A stretch of DNA of 32,713 nucleotides from an uncultured Endomicrobiia bacterium (GTDB taxonomy: Bacteria; Elusimicrobiota; Endomicrobiia; Endomicrobiales; Endomicrobiaceae), in NCBI GenBank assembly GCA_905234925.1, contig CAJOJJ010000024.1, positions 1 to 32,713 on the forward strand, given 5' to 3'. Made by a program: the position numbers and the translations under genes. The notes beneath the pieces are model-generated. The model made no database searches and had not been told where the DNA came from. It saw only the letters and a program-made list of their open reading frames with translations. Below, piece by piece: positions 23,308 through 30,973 of the stretch (positions are counted from its first letter, which is position 1; every line of letters starts with the position of its first letter).

Positions 23308-23454
23308 AGTTCATTTACATTGCTTTTTCGTCTGTCATTCCCGAGTGTCTCTGTCGGGAATCTATAGTATAAAAATACCGAAAACTTATCAGCTGCTCAG
23401 CTGTCTCAGCTTATCAGCTAAAAAATCGCATAGCGATTTTTTAAGGAGTTAAAA
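23308..23454 (+). repeat. Composite spacer: R3, R7, R8 before the TIGR03546-like gene
   Basis: R3 in minimal form: GTCATTCCCGA...TCGGGAATCTATAGT with an 8-bp stem and short loop, then ATAAAAATACC (23332-23379). R7 tandems lie at 23385-23419, and R8 hairpin AAAAAATCGC/GCGATTTTTT at 23420-23442. AAGGAG follows and the ATG is at 23455. Confidence 0.8.
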
Positions 23455-23964
23455 ATGTTTTTCCTAAAAACTTTAAAACAAATTGTTGTAATGTTTCAGA
23501 CGGATATCTCTCCGGATCAAATTGCGTGGGGTGCAGCGCTCGGCTGCATTTTGGGGCTTGTTCCCAACATGATGATGAAGATAGTTTTATTCATAGTAAT
23601 TATGCTTTTCAGAGTAAATATTACAGCAGCGCTTCTTTCATGTGCGTTGTATGCAATATTAAGTTTTGCATTGGATCCTTTATTTGATGTTATCGGTTTT
23701 TATGTTTTGAATATAGGTATACTCAATTCTTTTTATACTTGGCTTTATAATCTGCCCGTAGTTCCTTTTACTCATTTTAATAATTCCGTCGTAATGGGCA
23801 GTTTGATTTTCGGTTTGATAATGTTTGTTCCCAACGGAATTTTGGCCAAGAAAGTTTTGGTTTATTACAGAACGCATTTAAGAGATAAAGTTTCCAAATG
23901 GAAAGTGGTTAAAATATTAAGTGTTGCAATAAATACTACCAAAGTAGTAAATCTTGTTAAATAG
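23455..23964 (+). CDS. TIGR03546-like (DUF2062-related) membrane protein
   Basis: 169 residues with about three to four hydrophobic helices. It opens with a conserved-looking FQTDISPDQIAWGAALGCILGLVPN stretch (given here only as the Pro/Gly-rich segment near residues 16-38). It resembles the family annotated TIGR03546, whose genes are commonly next to TIGR03545, as here. Function unknown. Strong AAGGAG Shine-Dalgarno directly behind an R8 hairpin. The partner gene begins 15 bp downstream. Confidence 0.75.
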   Translation: MFFLKTLKQIVVMFQTDISPDQIAWGAALGCILGLVPNMMMKIVLFIVIMLFRVNITAALLSCALYAILSFALDPLFDVIGFYVLNIGILNSFYTWLYNLPVVPFTHFNNSVVMGSLIFGLIMFVPNGILAKKVLVYYRTHLRDKVSKWKVVKILSVAINTTKVVNLVK

Positions 23965-23979
23965 GCGGGTATAAAAAAT

Positions 23980-25781
23980 ATGAAAATGATAAGATGGAGT
24001 TTTGTTTCGGTAACGGCGGTAATAGTTGCTTTGATTGTAATATTTAATATTTTCTTTCTCGACAAAATTTTAAAAAATATAATTATTTCTTCGGCGCAGA
24101 TGGTAACGGGTGCAAAAGTAGAGATAGATTATTTAAAAACAAGCCTGAAAAGATGTTCCATAACAATTAACGGTTTAAGGTGTGCCGATAAAAACGATTA
24201 CTTTAAAAATTTTATTGATATCAAGAGAATAGCCTTTGATGTCCGTTTTTCGCCGCTTTTAAGAAAGAAAGTTGTTATTGATGAAATGAGCGTTGAGGGG
24301 ATAAAATTAAACACCGACAGAAAAACTTCCGGACAGCTTCCGCCGAAACAGGAAAAGAAATATAAAAATCAGGAAAAGAAAGACGGCAAGCTTACGAAAC
24401 TTTTTAATTCTGCAAAAGAAAAGTCCGTTAATGAATTTAACAATCTTCCGTCGGTTGAGGCATTTAATACCATTCAGGAACAAATTAAGAATTTTGACGT
24501 AAATAAACTTGTTGAAGATACGGGGCTTACTTCCGTAAAACAGGCGGAAGCTCTTTCTGCGGAACTTCAGAACAAATATAAGAACTATCAGGAGCAAATT
24601 AAAAATAATAATTATCAGGAAAAAATAGACAGAGCAAAAGTTCTTGTTGACGATATTTCCAAAACAAATTTCAGTTCTTTTAATTTGTCGGCACTGTCGG
24701 ATACCGCTAAAAAAGTCAGTGAACTTAAAACGATAAAAACGGAATTCGATACAATGTTGACGGATCTTAATAATATTAAGAAAGATGTTTCATCCGCAGT
24801 GGACGTTTCGAAACAGTTAAAAGATTCCATTTCCGCCGACGTAAACAATATATCGCAGAAAATATCTTTGCCGAACCTTAATACAAAAAATATTTCGCAG
24901 ATGATTTTCGGTAAGAAATGGGTAGAAAAGGTTGAAAAAGTTATTTACTACATATCGCTTGTAAAACAGTATATGCCGGAAAAATCTGCCGATGAAAAAG
25001 AGGTAAAACCTGTTAAACAGAGAGACTTGGGAAGAGATGTTATATTCAAACAGAAGTTATATCCATCACTGCTTATTTCCAAAATAAGCGTATCGGGGAA
25101 CACCTCTAAAGGAGAAGAATCGGCAGGAATAGATTTTTCGGGTTTAATAAAGAATATTTCTTCTTCTCCCGGTATGATATTAACGGAAACAACAGTACGC
25201 AAATGCTTGTAGTTTCGGGAACTTTTGACCACAGAAAATATAATTATGAAGATAACTTAACTTTAGCGTTTGACGGTTTGCAGGGAAGCGTTTTAAATAT
25301 CGAACCTAATGATTATTTGCCGTTGGTTGATACAGCCAAAATTAATTTGGCAGGGATTTTCAGCTTAAGCAACAAAAGTTTCCTCTGTAATGCAGATGTT
25401 TATTTCAATAATATACAGAAAAAGAATTTATCCGATATTTCCGGCAATTTAAAATATTTGGCTGAAGTTACAAACACAATAAAGAATTTTAAGGTTAATC
25501 TTAAAGCTCAGGATAAAGACGGAGAAAATTTGGATATATCAATATCTTCCGATATAGATAAGAAACTTTCCGAAGCAATATCAAAGATGTTCTCGTCAAA
25601 AGTAAATGAAGCTAAAGCTAAAATTCAAAGTAAAGTTAACGAAATGGCGCAGGCTAAAGTGAAAGAAGTTGAAAAGTCTTTACAGTCGCAGAAAAATGAG
25701 CTGTTGAAAAATATTAATCTTGAAACATCGTCAATAGAAGATATCAGTAAACAGATTACAAATGCAATTAAAAACCGCTAA
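23980..25781 (+). pseudogene. TIGR03545-like AsmA-type envelope protein split by a frameshift near 25150-25180
   Basis: Two open frames together make one protein of about 600 residues. The first, 23980-25212, has an N-terminal transmembrane helix, an AsmA-like beta region (VEIDYLKTSL...NGLRC, then VVIDEMSVEGIKL) and a long helical/coiled-coil middle. The second frame is open before 25173 and continues to 25781 with SGTFDHRKYNYEDNLTLAFDG, beta-rich segments and a C-terminal coiled coil. Joining GLIKNISSSPG in frame one to NGNNSTQMLVVSGTFDH in the other needs one extra base. No heptameric slip site is evident. So either a recent inactivation or a sequence error; its TIGR03546 partner is intact. 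Confidence 0.75.
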
Positions 25782-25991
25782 TGGCGATTTTAGCTGAGAA
25801 GCTGAGAATGGCAGGTTATGAGCTTATAAGGTTATCAGGTTATTAGTTTTTGTAGTTTGTTGTTAAACTTATAATCTTATAACCTAATAACCTAAAATGT
25901 TGTCATCTCGAACCGAGCGTAGTGAGTGTGAGAGATCTCGCCGTTGCCGTTCACCGCGTAGCGGTGTCATCCTGAACTTGATTCAGGATCC
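25782..25991 (+). repeat. Composite spacer: R7, R1, R5, R6
   Basis: TTAGCTGAGAAGCTGAG (inverted R7, 25790-25806), then the R1 two-armed array 25812-25894. R5 is GTCATCTCGAAC...GAGAGATCT (25902-25938). ACCGCGTAGCGGT forms a perfect small hairpin (25953-25965), and R6 is GTCATCCTGAAC...ATTCAGGATCC (25966-25991) with an ATCCTGAA/TTCAGGAT stem. R5 and R6 types are, from general knowledge, widespread in unrelated bacterial genomes. Confidence 0.78.
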
Positions 25992-26006
25992 ACGTTAAAT
26001 TATATA
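25978..26006 (+). promoter_or_regulatory. Possible promoter of the YqeY gene, -35 inside an R6 repeat
   Basis: TTGATT at 25978-25983 (within the R6 loop), 17-bp spacer, TATATA at 26001-26006, 24 bp before the ATG with GGAG between. Confidence 0.4.
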
Positions 26007-26029
26007 AAATACAAAAAAGGAGAATAGAA

Positions 26030-26458
26030 ATGGGAATGATTGAAAAATTAAAAGAAGATATGAAAACATATATGAAAGCTAAAGATATGGTAAGCCTTAA
26101 CACCGTCAGAGGAATACTTAACGAAATAAACGTAAGAGACTTAAAAGGCATTAAAATAACCGAAGATGAAATAATAAAAGTTTTAAGAAGCGAAGCAAAA
26201 AAAAGAAAAGAATCAATTGAAACTTTTCAGAAAGCCGGAAGAACGGATTTAACCGAAAAAGAAGAAAAAGAGTTGAAAATAATTGAGGGCTATCTGCCTG
26301 CGGAAATTTCCGATGAAGAGTTGACTGCCAAACTTAAAGAAGTTGTTGCTTCCTGCGAAGATAAAAGTTTCGGAACTGTTATGAAAGCATCGATTGCCGC
26401 ACTTAAAGGTGCCGCCGACGGCAAGCGAATCTCCTCTATTTTAAAACAAATTCTTTGA
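26030..26458 (+). CDS. GatB/YqeY domain protein
   Basis: 142 residues, the usual size of free-standing YqeY proteins, which share a helical domain with the tRNA-binding tail of GatB. Visible landmarks: the helical N-terminal LKEDMKTYMKAKD...LNTVRGILNEI, then EEKELKIIEGYLPAEISDEEL and the C-terminal FGTVMKASIAALKGAADGKRISSIL. Proposed to aid tRNA-dependent amidation or tRNA binding; not settled. GGAG lies 7 nt before the ATG; an in-frame ATG two codons later is an alternative. Confidence 0.9.
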   Translation: MGMIEKLKEDMKTYMKAKDMVSLNTVRGILNEINVRDLKGIKITEDEIIKVLRSEAKKRKESIETFQKAGRTDLTEKEEKELKIIEGYLPAEISDEELTAKLKEVVASCEDKSFGTVMKASIAALKGAADGKRISSILKQIL

Positions 26459-26495
26459 TTTTTGAAGAATATTTTACTTTTTTTCGTGCCGGCAG

Positions 26496-26718
26496 AGCAA
26501 AAAGGAAATATATTCTCGTTTGCTCAATCGCCATTCGCTCCAATTTTTGAGACCAACGCTTAACTAGCTTTCCCTAACAACCTAAGGAAAACGGGAAAGC
26601 GTCGAACAAAAAGCGAGCCCTGCGGGAAAAAACTTTAGCCGTTAATCAGTTTTTTGTCTCAAAAATTGTTCGCTCATAGACGGCTACAGGCTGCACTCGA
26701 ACATATTTCCTTTTTGCT
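26496..26718 (+). repeat. R10 structured element, copy 2, bounded by 16-bp perfect inverted repeats
   Basis: Ends AGCAAAAAGGAAATAT (26496-26511) and its exact reverse complement (26703-26718). Inside, TTCTCGTTTGCT (26513-26524), CCATTCGCT (26531-26539) and TTCGCTCATAGACGG (26669-26683) match copy 1. A 13-bp perfect inverted repeat CAATTTTTGAGAC/GTCTCAAAAATTG (26541-26553/26656-26668) encloses GCTTTCCC/GGGAAAGC and AAAAACT/AGTTTTT hairpins. No open frame of note; resembles a miniature inverted-repeat element or structured RNA. Confidence 0.75.
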
Positions 26719-26745
26719 GTTTACCGTTAAGCTAAATAATAACAA

Positions 26746-26909
26746 AAAGTGCGAAGCACTTTTTACAACTTTAGATTTGCAAGTTCGTCAGTGAGACGAA
26801 ATATTTGGCGACTGCGGTGTGCTGAAAAGAAAGCGTAAGCGGTTGGCACATAAGGGAGTCAAATATAAAGTCGTAACTAGAAATTGCAAATCGTTATAAG
26901 AGCAACAAT
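26746..26909 (+). repeat. R9 branched element, copy D (upstream of rlmI)
   Basis: Hairpin AAAAAGTGC-GAA-GCACTTTTT precedes. P1 is GATTTGCAA/TTGCAAATC (26774-26782/26884-26892). P2 is TTCGTC-AGTGA-GACGAA (26784-26800). P3 is ATATTTGGC/GTCAAATAT (26801-26809/26858-26866, one G-U). P4 is GTGTGCT/GGCACAT (26817-26823/26845-26851). Then CGTTATAAGAGCAACAAT and the ATG at 26910; no strong Shine-Dalgarno in this copy. Confidence 0.85.
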
Positions 26910-28079
26910 ATGAAAAATATAATACTAAAAAAATCTGAAGAAAAAAGAGTAAAGTCCGGTCATCAGTGGATATTTTCCAACGAAATTAAAGATATTCTCG
27001 GCAAGCCTCAATCCGGCGAGATTGTGGAATGTTATGATTCTTCAAACAATTTTATCGGTATAGGTTTTTATAATTCTCATTCCTTAATAGCATTCAGACT
27101 GATATCACAAAAAAATGAAATAGTCGATGTAAAATTTTGGCAAAATAAAATTGCAAAGGCTTACGAATTCAGAAAAATTTTATATCCCGCACAAAACTCT
27201 TTTAGAGCCTTTTACGGCGAAAGCGACGGAATAAGCGGATTTATTCTTGATAAATATGAAGATTACTGCGTTGCGCAGTTTATTTCCGCAGGGGCAGATA
27301 AAAATAAACATGATATTTTGGAAGCAGTCCAAAATGTTATTGAACCTAAAGGAATTATGGTTCGTAACGATTCTGCTTTAAGAAAACTTGAAGAACTTCC
27401 GCAGGAAAACGAAGTATATTCCGGCGAAATTCCCGACGATATTATAATAACGGAAAACGATATAAAATATTATGTTAATATTAAATCCGGTCAGAAAACA
27501 GGTTTCTTCTTTGACCAAAGAGATAACAGAAAATTACTTCAAAAATACTGTAAAGATAAAAAAGTTTTGGATTGTTTTACGCATACGGGTTCTTTCGGTC
27601 TTAATGCTTTAAAAGCAGGTGCAAAGGAAGTAACTTTTGTGGATTCTTCTAGACCGTCGCTTGAAATAGCATCGAAAAATTATGAGTTAAACGGTTACAA
27701 AAATTTTAACGGTATAGTTGCCGATGCTCAGGAATATATTTGTTCCAAAGAGGCTGCCGGAGAAAATTTTGAAGTGGTAAATATTGATCCTCCCGGACTT
27801 ATAAAAAGTAAAAAAGATTTTTTTGCAGGATACAAACATTATGCCAAGCTTAACGAACAGGCTGTAAGATTATTAAAAAACGGTGGGATATTTGCGACAA
27901 GTTCATGTTCGCACCATTTATCGCCGAGTGATTTTGTAAAGATGATTAGAGAGGCTTGTTCAAGAGCCGGGAAAACGGGAGTGTTTTTGGAACTTTCCAC
28001 GCAGGCGAAGGATCACCCTATTCTTATATCCATGCCTGAAACACAGTATTTGAAATTCGCCATATTGCGAATTTTTTAA
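26910..28079 (+). CDS. rlmI: RlmI-like 23S rRNA (cytosine-C5) methyltransferase
   Basis: 389 residues, matching the RlmI (YccW) family: N-terminal PUA domain (KSGHQWIFSNEI, about 1-75), central linker with GESDGISGFILDKY and SGQKTGFFFDQRDNR, then a Rossmann methyltransferase domain with VLDCFTHTGSFGL (SAM motif I), NIDPPG (motif IV) and SSCSHH carrying the catalytic Cys (motif VI). In E. coli it modifies C1962 of 23S rRNA; the exact target here is inferred. The leader is R9 copy D. Confidence 0.9.
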   Translation: MKNIILKKSEEKRVKSGHQWIFSNEIKDILGKPQSGEIVECYDSSNNFIGIGFYNSHSLIAFRLISQKNEIVDVKFWQNKIAKAYEFRKILYPAQNSFRAFYGESDGISGFILDKYEDYCVAQFISAGADKNKHDILEAVQNVIEPKGIMVRNDSALRKLEELPQENEVYSGEIPDDIIITENDIKYYVNIKSGQKTGFFFDQRDNRKLLQKYCKDKKVLDCFTHTGSFGLNALKAGAKEVTFVDSSRPSLEIASKNYELNGYKNFNGIVADAQEYICSKEAAGENFEVVNIDPPGLIKSKKDFFAGYKHYAKLNEQAVRLLKNGGIFATSSCSHHLSPSDFVKMIREACSRAGKTGVFLELSTQAKDHPILISMPETQYLKFAILRIF

Positions 28080-28175
28080 TTCTTTTTGTTTTATTTCATA
28101 TTGCCGTCTCTTCTGTCATTCCCGCAGAGCCGTTGGGCGGGAATCTATGTTCTAAAAATACCTTAATTTCTAATT
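28080..28175 (+). repeat. R3 repeat overlapping the 3' end of the XRE gene
   Basis: GTCATTCCCGC...GCGGGAATCTATGTT and CTAAAAATACC (28113-28161), followed by TTAATTTCTAATTGTTGTT filler that also encodes the last residues and stop of the minus-strand XRE gene. The arms differ from other copies by a matched A/T to C/G change. Confidence 0.75.
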
Positions 28176-28510
28176 GTTGTTGCTGTTTTAACTTTCATTT
28201 CCAAGTTTTCTTTTTCCAATTTCATAATCTGTTTTTCAATTTTCAACAATCTTATTTCATGGTCTTTTATCTGCAACTGCATATCTTTAGTTGCTGAATC
28301 TTTTTCCGTAATATCATTTATCTCACTGATTGGAACATCCAAAGCTTTTGCTATCTTTTCTATCGTCGAAAGTTTTGGAATTCTTCTGCTGGTCAACCAA
28401 ACGGACAATGTTTGTCTGCGAATCCCAAGTTTATCTGCCAATTCCGCTTGGCTCATATTTTTTAAATACAATAAATTCCTTATTTTAGCGCCGATATTTC
28501 TATTGGACAT
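28163..28510 (-). CDS. XRE-family transcriptional regulator with C-terminal coiled coil
   Basis: 115 residues. N-terminal lambda-repressor/Cro HTH (about 6-61): IRNLLYLKNMSQAELADKLG, then RRQTLSVWLTSRRIPKLSTIEKIAKALDVP. Residues about 72-105 form a predicted coiled coil (heptads of I/L/M), suggesting dimerisation. The last few residues and the stop lie in repeat-derived sequence. GGAG precedes the ATG. It is divergent from the pilin gene, and its start lies 12 bp from the -35 box of the pilin promoter, so it is a natural candidate regulator of that gene (inference). Confidence 0.88.
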   Translation of the reverse strand: MSNRNIGAKIRNLLYLKNMSQAELADKLGIRRQTLSVWLTSRRIPKLSTIEKIAKALDVPISEINDITEKDSATKDMQLQIKDHEIRLLKIEKQIMKLEKENLEMKVKTATTIRN

Positions 28511-28522
28511 TAAATTTTCTCC

Positions 28523-28551
28523 TTGACAAAAAGCAACGGATATTTTATAAT
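28523..28551 (+). promoter_or_regulatory. Consensus promoter of the pilin gene at 28776
   Basis: TTGACA at 28523-28528, exactly 17 bp, TATAAT at 28546-28551. It is the best match to sigma-70 consensus I found in the window. Start site would be about 28558, giving a 5' leader of about 218 nt. Confidence 0.85.
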
Positions 28552-28625
28552 ATTGTAAGACAAATTTCTTATTTTGACCGCTATAAACATTACATAATAA
28601 TAAAAATAAAGTTAAAAATTACTTT

Positions 28626-28736
28626 TAGGCCGAGCGAGCTGACAACATAGCAAAAGCTCGAAAGACAAACTAAAAAATTTTTTCGGTTTTGTTAAGAAGA
28701 TAAATAACTTACATAGCATTTTTATCTCTCGGCTTA
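28626..28736 (+). ncRNA. Candidate structured leader RNA of the pilin gene (four-way junction)
   Basis: P1 TAGGCCGAG/CTCGGCTTA (28626-28634/28728-28736, one G-U) encloses three stems. P2 is CGAGCT/AGCTCG (28635-28640/28655-28660). P3 is ACAAAC...GTTTTGT with an inner AAAAA/TTTTT helix (about 28664-28693). P4 is AGATAAA with TTTATCT (28698-28704/28721-28727). The loops of P2 and P4 both contain ACATAGCA. It does not look like the c-di-GMP-I (GEMM) consensus. Lies between a consensus promoter and the RBS; function not known. Confidence 0.55.
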
Positions 28737-28775
28737 TTATAGCAAAAAAATATTTTAAATAAAAGGAGAAAATTT

Positions 28776-29213
28776 ATGAAAAACAAATTAAAAGGTTTTA
28801 CATTAGTAGAGTTGGTTATCACAATTGCAATTGTAATTATTTTGTCGGTAATTTCTGTACCAATATACAGGGGATATGTTGATAAGGCAAAATATGCTGA
28901 GGGTTATGCATTATTAGGTGTAATACTTTCTGCACAAAAAGCATACTATTCGCAGTATGGGAATTTCCTTAGCAGGTTTCAAAGTGATGTAAAAAGCTAT
29001 TCGTGTTTTGAAGGAGTTTTGGGTGTTGATGCCAGAGGTAATAAATATTTTACTTATTTCCGTACAGCAGCTAATGAAACTTTTTCAGAAGCACTTACTT
29101 TCTTTAATGCTGCGGTGTATAAGCCACAAGAATTAGTTAATGATAAAACATTATTGACATTATATTATAATATAACCGAAGGTGCTACTATAGTTGAAAA
29201 TAACCACTTTTAG
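28776..29213 (+). CDS. Type IV pilin-like protein (short-leader copy)
   Basis: 145 residues. Leader MKNKLKG, cleavage before Phe8 of FTLVELVITIAIV, Glu at +5 of the mature form, hydrophobic helix, then GYALLGVILSAQKAYYSQYGNF and a small C-terminal domain with a single Cys (in YSCFEGVLGVDARGNKY). Closely related to the gene at 9-656. Expected role: pilus or pseudopilus subunit. AAAGGAG sits 7 nt before the ATG; a consensus promoter and structured leader precede, and a terminator follows, so it is a single-gene unit with its own control. Confidence 0.92.
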   Translation: MKNKLKGFTLVELVITIAIVIILSVISVPIYRGYVDKAKYAEGYALLGVILSAQKAYYSQYGNFLSRFQSDVKSYSCFEGVLGVDARGNKYFTYFRTAANETFSEALTFFNAAVYKPQELVNDKTLLTLYYNITEGATIVENNHF

Positions 29214-29248
29214 ATTTAATTTGTTTTGTAAAGTTATTCCGAATAAAG

Positions 29249-29285
29249 AACGAGCAAAAGAAAAGATATTTTGCTCGTTTTTTCT
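29249..29285 (+). terminator. Rho-independent terminator of the pilin gene
   Basis: Stem AACGAGCAAAA/TTTTGCTCGTT (29249-29259/29269-29279) with T-run 29278-29283. Confidence 0.9.
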
Positions 29286-29392
29286 TTGCATTTTCTTTTA
29301 TATTATTATAAAATATAAAACGGTAGTGTACAATGTATAATAAACGACAAAAAATTGTGTTGCGGTTTTACCGCTAAGACAAGGAGTATTAT
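29286..29392 (+). repeat. Spacer before purM with an R2 fragment
   Basis: GTGTACAATGTATAATAAACGAC (R2 fragment near 29326-29347), then TTGCGGTTTTACCGC and AAGGAG before the ATG at 29393. No gene seen. Confidence 0.6.
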
Positions 29393-30358
29393 ATGGCAAT
29401 TACTTATCGTAAATCCGGTGTCAATATCGATGCCGGAAATGACTTGGTTAAAAGACTTAAAAAGAAACTTCCGAAAGTAGGCGGTTTCGGCGGAGCATTT
29501 CCTATAGACGGAACAAAATATAATTTGGTCAGTTCTACCGACGGAGTAGGAACAAAATTAAAGATAGCTTTTCTCGTAAATAAGCACGATACCGTCGGAA
29601 TAGACTTGGTTGCAATGAATGTCAATGATATTATCTGCGTCGGTGCAAAACCTCTTTTCTTCTTGGACTATTTTGCATGCGGTAAGCTTAATGTTGCTTT
29701 AACCGAAAAAGTTATCGGCGGAATTATTGCAGGCTGTAAGCAGGCGGATTCACAGCTTATCGGCGGAGAAACTGCGGAAATGCCGAGCTTCTATAAAGGC
29801 GAAGATTACGATTTGGCAGGTTTTGCCGTCGGTATTATAGAAAAAGGAAAAGAAATAACGGGTAAAGATATTAAAGAGGGAGATGTTATAATAGGTTTGC
29901 CGTCCAGCGGACCTCACTCTAACGGATATTCTCTTATAAGAAAAGTTTTTTCAGAAAAAGAATTGAAAAAATATTCAAAACAGCTTCTTGCTCCGACAAA
30001 AATTTATGTGAAAGAAGTTCTTGCCGCACTTAAGAAATTCAATAACGGCAAAAATAAAAAAATAATCGGTATTGCACATATTACGGGCGGAAGTTTCTAT
30101 GACAAAATCGGCAGAATCCTTCCCGAAAGTGCCCATGTAATAATCGATAAAAAATCTTGGAAAGTTCCGGAAATATTTAAGATTATTCAGAAAAAGGGAA
30201 ATGTTCCCGAGCAGGATATATACAGAACTTTAAATATGGGTATCGGTATGGCAATATTTGTCCGTTCCCAATATGCAAAAGAAATAAACAAATTTTTTAA
30301 AGGTTCCAAGATTATAGGATACGTAAAAAAAGGCAGTAAAGGAGTTGAATTGGTATGA
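29393..30358 (+). CDS. purM: Phosphoribosylformylglycinamidine cyclo-ligase (AIR synthetase)
   Basis: 321 residues. Fifth step of de novo purine synthesis: FGAM plus ATP to AIR. Recognisable: YRKSGVNIDAGNDLV at the N-terminus, STDGVGTKLKIA (ATP/phosphate binding), DYFACGKL, IGGETAEMPSFY, GLPSSGPHSNGYSLIRK, and AHITGGSFYDKIGRILP. The stop overlaps the purN start (ATGA), typical of a purine operon purM-purN-purB. Confidence 0.96.
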   Translation: MAITYRKSGVNIDAGNDLVKRLKKKLPKVGGFGGAFPIDGTKYNLVSSTDGVGTKLKIAFLVNKHDTVGIDLVAMNVNDIICVGAKPLFFLDYFACGKLNVALTEKVIGGIIAGCKQADSQLIGGETAEMPSFYKGEDYDLAGFAVGIIEKGKEITGKDIKEGDVIIGLPSSGPHSNGYSLIRKVFSEKELKKYSKQLLAPTKIYVKEVLAALKKFNNGKNKKIIGIAHITGGSFYDKIGRILPESAHVIIDKKSWKVPEIFKIIQKKGNVPEQDIYRTLNMGIGMAIFVRSQYAKEINKFFKGSKIIGYVKKGSKGVELV

Positions 30359-30960
30359 TAAAAAAATTAGCTGTTTTAATATCCGGAAACGGATCTAATT
30401 TGCAGGCAATTATAAACTCAATAAAAGACGGAATACTTAAAGGTGTTGCCGAGATTGTAATAGTGATATCAAGCAATCCTAATGCTTACGGATTGGAAAG
30501 AGCCAAAAAAGCAGGTTTGAAAGCCGTTGCGTTGGATTATAACGGTATGCCTCAGGAGCAATACGACGAAAAAGTATATAAGCTTATAAAGGATTCCGGT
30601 GCAGATTTGATATGTTTGGCAGGTTATTTAAGAAAAGTTTCACACAAGATTATTGAAGAATATAAATCAAAAATATTAAATATTCATCCTGCACTTCTGC
30701 CTAAATACGGCGGTAAAGGAATGTACGGACATCATGTTCATGAGGCTGTAGTAAAAGCTAAAGAAAAAAAATCCGGAGCAACCGTTCATTTAGTCGATGA
30801 CGATTACGATACCGGCTATATAATAATGCAGAAAGAAGTTTTCTTGAACGAAAATGAAAGCCATGAGGATGTTGCAAAGAAAGTTCTTACTGTAGAACAT
30901 GAAATTTTTCCGCAGGCTATAAAGAAAATTGTTGAAAATGAACAGAAAAATAATAAATAA
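30355..30960 (+). CDS. purN: Phosphoribosylglycinamide formyltransferase
   Basis: 201 residues. Transfers formyl from 10-formyl-tetrahydrofolate to GAR. Motifs: LISGNGSNLQAII (phosphate loop), AGYLRKVS, catalytic Asn/His in NIHPALLPKYGGKGMYG and the Asp in DDDYDTGYII. Starts on the last base group of purM (ATGA overlap), so translation is coupled. Ties with the folE/folP genes through the folate cofactor. Confidence 0.96.
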   Translation: MIKKLAVLISGNGSNLQAIINSIKDGILKGVAEIVIVISSNPNAYGLERAKKAGLKAVALDYNGMPQEQYDEKVYKLIKDSGADLICLAGYLRKVSHKIIEEYKSKILNIHPALLPKYGGKGMYGHHVHEAVVKAKEKKSGATVHLVDDDYDTGYIIMQKEVFLNENESHEDVAKKVLTVEHEIFPQAIKKIVENEQKNNK

Positions 30961-30973
30961 GGATAATTAAAAA

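Noticed and set aside
28626-28736. Pilin leader as a c-di-GMP-I (GEMM) riboswitch
   Set aside because: The conserved GEMM core elements are not visible; the fold and shared ACATAGCA loops differ.
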